Assembly: GCA_016210245.1 (NCBI GenBank)
Contig: JACQUR010000326.1
Coordinates: forward strand, 1 to 9,288
DNA length: 9,288 nt
Reading direction: 5' to 3'
Source of the DNA: Chloroflexota bacterium
GTDB lineage: Bacteria; Chloroflexota; UBA6077; JACQUR01
Part shown: in pieces, positions 6,096 to 9,288 of the stretch
Layout: every line of letters begins with the position of its first letter
How positions within the stretch are numbered: position 1 is the stretch's first letter
Notes under the pieces: model-generated
The model's database searches: none
The model's input: the letters and a program-made list of their open reading frames with translations, nothing else
What the model was told of the DNA's origin: nothing
Program-made: the position numbers and the translations under genes

Positions 6096-6220
6096 CCCAG
6101 CCCTCTCCCAAAGGGAGAGGGAGCTTCCCCTCTCCCACAGGGAGAGGGAGTCTTGCTCCCTCTCCCTGTGGGAGAGGGGAAGCTCCCTCTCCCTTTGGGA
6201 GAGGGCTGGGGTGAGGGCCG
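6086..6220. repeat. 65-bp perfect palindrome with internal sub-repeats
   Basis: Bases 6086-6150 are the exact reverse complement of 6156-6220, with the five-base loop TCTTG. Each arm is built from sub-palindromes of CCCTCTCCC / GGGAGAGGG type, so many alternative folds exist. It lies between the FAD subunit stop (6237) and the clpS core. The inner part contains no gene; all six frames give repetitive peptides such as SLSLWERAGVRA. Its left end overlaps the chosen clpS start codon by ten bases and supplies that gene's only purine-rich ribosome-site-like sequence. Confidence 0.95.
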
Positions 6221-6236
6221 TGGTACCGCGCATTGC

Positions 6237-7232
6237 TCAGTCCTGTACAGGGAGTCCGGCCAGCTCGCGCAGGGCCCGCCGCACGTACACCTTCGCCATG
6301 CGCTTGCGCCAGGCGTAGTTGAGGTCGGTGTTGTCCAGTGGCCGCGCCCCGCGCCAGGCGGCCTCGGCGACCTCGTCGATCAACTCGGCGGTCAACGGCT
6401 GGCCGGCTAGCAGCTTGCTCGCCTCCGCGGCGAGCAGCGGGGCAGAGGATACCGCACCCAGCACGATTCTGCCAGCCCGCACCACGCCATCGTCCCGCTC
6501 CAGCGCCACGGCCACGCCCAGGATGGGGAAATCGAACGAGCCTCGGCGGCGCAGCTTCCAGTAGGTACACTGCAGCCCCTCGGCGGGCGGCAGCAGCGCC
6601 TCGGCCAGGATCTCGTCCGGCTGCCTGGCCAGGTAGCGGATGCCGTCGTCCTGGTAGAGCGCCTCGGCCGGGATGACCCGCTCGCCGCGCACGCTCACCA
6701 GCCGCACCCTGGCCCCCAGGGCGACCATCACCGGCGCAGTGTCCGAGGACGAGACCGCCCAGCAGCGGGGGCTGGCGGTGGCCACCCAGCAGGTCTGGCC
6801 ATCCCTCTTCTTGCAGAAGCCCAGCGCCGCCCGCCACTCGTAGCTCTGGTTGTAGTAGTTGCAGCGGGTGTCCAGGCACAGGTTGCCGCCCAGGGTGCCC
6901 ATATTCCGCAGGTGGACGGTGGAGACCTGTCCGGCCGCCCTGGCCAGGGCGGGATAGGCGCCAGCCACCCGCGGATCGCTGGCCACCTCGGCCAGGGTCA
7001 CGTTGGCACGGAGGCTGAGCCCCTGCCGCGCGTCGCCGTCCACGCCGCGCAGCTCCTGGATGCCCCGCAGGCCAATGACCCCCGGGGGCTCCACCTGCCG
7101 CCGTTTCATGTTGGGATACAGGTCGGTCCCGCCCGCCACCAGCGCGGCGCGCGGCCCGTGCTCGGCCAACAGGTCAGCCGCCTCCGCGAGCGTCCTGGGA
7201 GCTACGTACCGAAAAGGGGGTAGCCGCATCAT
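6237..7232 (-). CDS. FAD-binding subunit of molybdenum hydroxylase, 4-hydroxybenzoyl-CoA reductase beta (HcrB) type
   Basis: This is the medium FAD subunit of a xanthine dehydrogenase-family enzyme, passing electrons between the flavin and iron-sulfur centres. The 331-residue product shows the FAD motifs AGGTDL (33-38) and TLGGNL (113-118), with the CO dehydrogenase flavoprotein C-terminal domain from about residue 220. Between them lies a cysteine-rich loop with Cys124, Cys140, Cys148 and Cys157. The spacing 16-8-9 matches, as I recall it, the four [4Fe-4S] ligands of Thauera HcrB, an insert absent from ordinary xanthine dehydrogenases. Cys119 is additional. The ATG at 7232 follows GGAGGTGAT with nine bases between, a textbook ribosome site; a second ATG follows immediately. 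It lies downstream of the molybdopterin subunit across a repeat-filled 181-base gap. The family and loop are well supported; the actual substrate (4-hydroxybenzoyl-CoA or another aromatic thioester) is inferred. Confidence 0.85.
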   Translation of the reverse strand: MMRLPPFRYVAPRTLAEAADLLAEHGPRAALVAGGTDLYPNMKRRQVEPPGVIGLRGIQELRGVDGDARQGLSLRANVTLAEVASDPRVAGAYPALARAAGQVSTVHLRNMGTLGGNLCLDTRCNYYNQSYEWRAALGFCKKRDGQTCWVATASPRCWAVSSSDTAPVMVALGARVRLVSVRGERVIPAEALYQDDGIRYLARQPDEILAEALLPPAEGLQCTYWKLRRRGSFDFPILGVAVALERDDGVVRAGRIVLGAVSSAPLLAAEASKLLAGQPLTAELIDEVAEAAWRGARPLDNTDLNYAWRKRMAKVYVRRALRELAGLPVQD

Positions 7233-7263
7233 CGCACATCACCTCCGAGGGCCAGGCTCGGTG

Positions 7264-7387
7264 ACCACGGGGAGACGTTCACCACGGAGACACGGAGACA
7301 CGGAGAGCTTTCTATGACAAAAAAACTCCGTGTCTCCGTGTCTCCGTGTCTCCGTGGTGAACGTCTCCCCGTGGTGAACGTCTCCCC
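7264..7387. repeat. 42-bp palindrome plus tandem 17-base unit inside the hydroxylase operon
   Basis: Bases 7264-7305 pair perfectly with 7334-7375, leaving a 28-base A-rich loop. The arms consist of repeated (G)ACACGGA units. At the right end a 17-base unit, GTGGTGAACGTCTCCCC, occurs in tandem at 7354-7370 and 7371-7387. A one-armed copy is present at 715-751. It separates the molybdopterin subunit stop (7414) from the FAD subunit ribosome site (7238-7246), so it would form a large hairpin inside a shared transcript. Confidence 0.92.
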
Positions 7388-7413
7388 GTCCCCATGGCGT
7401 GTCTTCGGCGTGC

Positions 7414-8214
7414 TCATCGGCCGCTGCCTCCGACAGACTTGGTGTAGCTGGCCGGGTCGGGGTAGTCGCCCGGCCCGGGGATGCCGGCCCGCCACTCCTC
7501 GGGCGGCTCGACGCGGATCGGCTCGGGGAAGTGTACGGAGGGGACTCGCTCCGGCCCCACCCGCGGCGCCTTGCCCTCGCGCTGGCGCTCCAGCGCCTTG
7601 AGCACCCTGTCCGGGGTAATCGGCAGCTCGTCGATCCGCACGCCCAGGGCGTCATGTACCGCGTTGGCCACGGCCGGCGGGACCGGCAGCAGCGGTCCCT
7701 GGCCCGCCTCCTTGGCGCCGAAGGGGCCCTCCGGGTCGAGCGACTCGACCAACACGGTCTCCACCTCGGGCATCTCGAGCGCGCTGAGGCTCTTGTACTC
7801 CAGCATGGATGGGAGCTTGTGCAGCCCGCGGCGGAAGACCTGTTCCTCCATCAGCGCCTCGCCCAGGCCCATGTACACGCCGCCCTCCACCTGGCCCTCC
7901 ACCAGCCGCGGGTTGATCGCCCGCCCGATGTCGTGGGCGATCCAGACTTTGTCCGCCCTGACCTCGCCCGTCTCCGGGTCGCAGGTCACCTCCACGGCCG
8001 CGGCGCTGAAGGTGTAGGACGGGCTGGGGCCGACGGTGGAACCCTTGTAGGGCGCGTAGATCTTCGGCGGGGTGTAGCTGCCGCTGGCGGCGAGCTGGCC
8101 ATGCCTGGCTTCCGCCAGTTGCACGGCCTGGTCGAACGGGATGAAGCGGCTGGGGTCGTCCAGCAGATAGATGCGGCGGTTGGCGGCGCCCAGGCTGTCG
8201 ATCGGCACCTCCAT
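7414..8214 (-). CDS. molybdopterin-binding subunit, C-terminal part after in-frame TAG
   Basis: These 266 residues continue, in the same frame, the molybdopterin (MoCo) subunit that stops at 8215-8217. They carry the last third of the family: the linker MEVPIDSLGAANRRIYL, then YTFSAAAVEVTCDPETGEV (68-86), DIGRAINPRLVEGQVEGGVYMGLGEAL (95-121), and the active-site block GAKEAGQGPLLPVPPAVANAV (166-186), with DELPITPDRVLKAL (195-208) near the end. At Gln172 most relatives have the catalytic Glu (G-x-G-E-G). The ATG at 8214 is probably just the Met of the family's MEVP segment, not an evolved start. GGAGG lies about 14 bases upstream, so translation restart after the TAG is possible but not well placed. 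The two pieces may form a split subunit, or the gene may be a recent pseudogene or a base error. It precedes the FAD gene in the operon. Confidence 0.8.
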   Translation of the reverse strand: MEVPIDSLGAANRRIYLLDDPSRFIPFDQAVQLAEARHGQLAASGSYTPPKIYAPYKGSTVGPSPSYTFSAAAVEVTCDPETGEVRADKVWIAHDIGRAINPRLVEGQVEGGVYMGLGEALMEEQVFRRGLHKLPSMLEYKSLSALEMPEVETVLVESLDPEGPFGAKEAGQGPLLPVPPAVANAVHDALGVRIDELPITPDRVLKALERQREGKAPRVGPERVPSVHFPEPIRVEPPEEWRAGIPGPGDYPDPASYTKSVGGSGR

Positions 8215-8217
8215 CTA
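8215..8217 (-). other. in-frame amber codon splitting the molybdopterin subunit
   Basis: On the minus strand the codons read GCC GTG TAG ATG GAG GTG. Family sequence continues in the same frame on both sides with no missing segment. One base change (from AAG, GAG or CAG) would restore a single open gene. Four other genes here (archease, SnoaL-like, both secreted proteins) end in TAG, so the organism reads TAG as stop. Confidence 0.9.
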
Positions 8218-9288
8218 CACGGCCACCGCCTCCAGCAGCAGCGCCCGCAGCTTGCGCGCCGCCTCCACCACCGCGTTACCCATCATGAAGGTCACCCGGC
8301 TGGAGTAGCTGCCCAGGTCGATGGGCGTGAGATCCGTGTCGGCGGTGGTGAGCTGGATATCCTCGGGTCGGACGCCCAGCACCTCCGCGGCCAGGGAGAC
8401 CATGGTCGAGTCCGAGCCCTGGCCGATGTCGATCGCCCCCATCAGCAACGCCACTCCGCCGCCTCGGTCGAGCTTGATCGTGGCCGAGCTGTGGGGCAAG
8501 TCGTTCCAGTAGATGGCCGTGCCGGCCCCGCACATGTAGGCGCTGGCCGCCAGGCCGATGCCCTTGCCGCGCGGCAACCGACCGTGCTTGGCGCGGAAGC
8601 CGGAGGCCTGCACCACCTGCTCCAGGCACTCCTTCAGGCCGCAGCTCAGGATGCGGCGGTAGTTGACCGTGCGGCTCATCGGGTCGACCGCCTGGCGGAG
8701 CTTCATGTCCACCAGGTCCAGGCCCAGCTCCTGCGCGAGCTTGTCGAAGTGGACCTCCAGGGCGAAGCGCGGCTGGGGCAGGCCGTGGCCGCGCTTAGGG
8801 CCACACGGCGGCTTGTTGGTGAACACCCGCACCGCCTCGCACTTGTACCGTGGGATCTTCTGGACGATGGTGTTCAGGGTGACGGTGTAGTAGACCGAGG
8901 CCACGCCGAAGCTGCCGTAGGCGCCCCCGTCCACGTAGGACTGGAAGTGCATGGCGGTGATAGCGCCGTCCCGCTTGACTCCGGTCTTGACCTTCATCAG
9001 CACCGGGTGGCGCCCGCGGTGGGCGTAGAACACCTCTTCGCGAGTCAGGCAGATCTTCACCGGGCGGCCAGTGACCATGCTCAGCTTGCAGGCCGCGGCC
9101 TCGTGGTTGAACAGCTCGCCCTTGCCGCCGAAGCCGCCGCCCACCGGGGTGGCGATGACCCGGATCCGGGCCATGGGCAACTCCAGCACTTTGGCCAGCT
9201 CGCGGTGGACGTAGTGGGGCGTCTGGGTGCTCGACCACAGGGTCAGCTTGCCGTCCGGAGCGTACTGGGCCAGGCAGGCGTGCTGCTC
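8215..9288 (-). CDS. molybdopterin-binding subunit (XdhA/HcrA/CoxL-like), N-terminal part, runs off window
   Basis: This is the large catalytic subunit of a molybdenum hydroxylase, which holds the Mo-molybdopterin cofactor. The first 357 visible residues start mid-protein; the true start lies beyond the right edge. Visible family blocks are LWSSTQTPHYVHRELAKVL, VGGGFGGKGELFNHEAAA, CGPKRGHGLPQPRFALEVH (usually xxARGFGxPQ), GKGIGLAASAYMCGAG, GAIDIGQGSDSTMVSLAAEV, and DTDLTPIDLGSYSSRVTFMMGNAV. The last resembles the 4-hydroxybenzoyl-CoA reductase alpha branch more than CO dehydrogenase, and the CO dehydrogenase AYRCSFR loop is absent. The reading ends at the TAG at 8215-8217, inside the second cofactor-binding domain, before the final active-site block. 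Neighbours are the C-terminal remainder and the FAD subunit; the [2Fe-2S] subunit is not seen. Substrate assignment is inference. Confidence 0.88.
   Translation of the reverse strand, partial: EQHACLAQYAPDGKLTLWSSTQTPHYVHRELAKVLELPMARIRVIATPVGGGFGGKGELFNHEAAACKLSMVTGRPVKICLTREEVFYAHRGRHPVLMKVKTGVKRDGAITAMHFQSYVDGGAYGSFGVASVYYTVTLNTIVQKIPRYKCEAVRVFTNKPPCGPKRGHGLPQPRFALEVHFDKLAQELGLDLVDMKLRQAVDPMSRTVNYRRILSCGLKECLEQVVQASGFRAKHGRLPRGKGIGLAASAYMCGAGTAIYWNDLPHSSATIKLDRGGGVALLMGAIDIGQGSDSTMVSLAAEVLGVRPEDIQLTTADTDLTPIDLGSYSSRVTFMMGNAVVEAARKLRALLLEAVAV

Noticed and set aside
6086..6220. Insertion sequence end or transposon
   Set aside because: No transposase reading exists between the arms, the loop is only five bases, and no target duplication is apparent.
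5629..6879. 416-residue minus-strand frame across clpS, the palindrome and the FAD gene
   Set aside because: It is in a different frame from both clpS and the FAD subunit and has no motif; it stays open only because of composition and the repeat.
7264..7387. CRISPR array
   Set aside because: The repeats are short (GA)CACGGA units arranged as one palindrome with no unique spacers of regular length and no cas genes nearby.
8215..8217. TAG recoded as an amino acid throughout this genome
   Set aside because: TAG ends four unrelated genes in the window at family-appropriate positions, so general recoding is unlikely.
8200..8230. Frameshift as the cause of the split molybdopterin subunit
   Set aside because: The two halves are in the same frame and abut exactly at the TAG, so a single nonsense codon explains the split without an indel.

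Overview
This is a G+C-rich bacterial window (third codon positions mostly G or C). It holds eight genes, one of them interrupted, and every gap but one contains perfect inverted repeats or short dispersed repeats. Archease, a YfcE-like metallophosphoesterase, a SnoaL-like cyclase, ClpS and molybdenum hydroxylase subunits, separated by palindromic repeats, suggest an uncultured Chloroflexota-like or similar G+C-rich bacterium. No rRNA, tRNA or marker gene fixes the lineage, so this placement is inference.

Left part (1-2200). A 26-bp palindrome with extra half copies lies at 1-82. Archease (minus) and a metallophosphoesterase (plus) are divergent, separated by about 185 bases of repeat debris. 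The phosphoesterase converges on a SnoaL-like gene (minus), with a 24-bp purine/pyrimidine palindrome between them. A further 26-bp palindrome with a competing inner hairpin lies upstream of the SnoaL-like gene.

Middle (2194-5747). A 646-residue NYN nuclease/LOTUS (OST-HTH) protein reads leftward. Across a 245-base divergent gap, two tandem paralogous secreted proteins read rightward. They share a signal peptide, a GQPxDPG...AHH module and an NHGE-[FY]-VSC two-cysteine domain that I cannot assign to a described family. A 32-bp perfect hairpin fills the gap to the next gene.

Right part (5748-9288, all minus). In transcription order these are a molybdopterin subunit of the xanthine dehydrogenase / 4-hydroxybenzoyl-CoA reductase (4-HBCR) family, running in from beyond the right edge; its FAD subunit, carrying the four-cysteine [4Fe-4S] loop typical of 4-HBCR beta subunits; and clpS. 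The molybdopterin gene is broken by a single in-frame TAG at 8215-8217 followed directly by ATG, with intact family sequence on both sides. The [2Fe-2S] subunit expected for a complete enzyme is not in the window. A 42-bp palindrome separates the two hydroxylase genes. A 65-bp palindrome separates the FAD gene from clpS, and its edge supplies the likely clpS start codon and ribosome binding site.

The points most worth a second look are the amber-split molybdopterin subunit (with Gln where the family usually has its catalytic Glu), the tandem secreted NHGE-VSC proteins, and six intergenic palindromes of different sequence, one of which has become part of a gene's start region.
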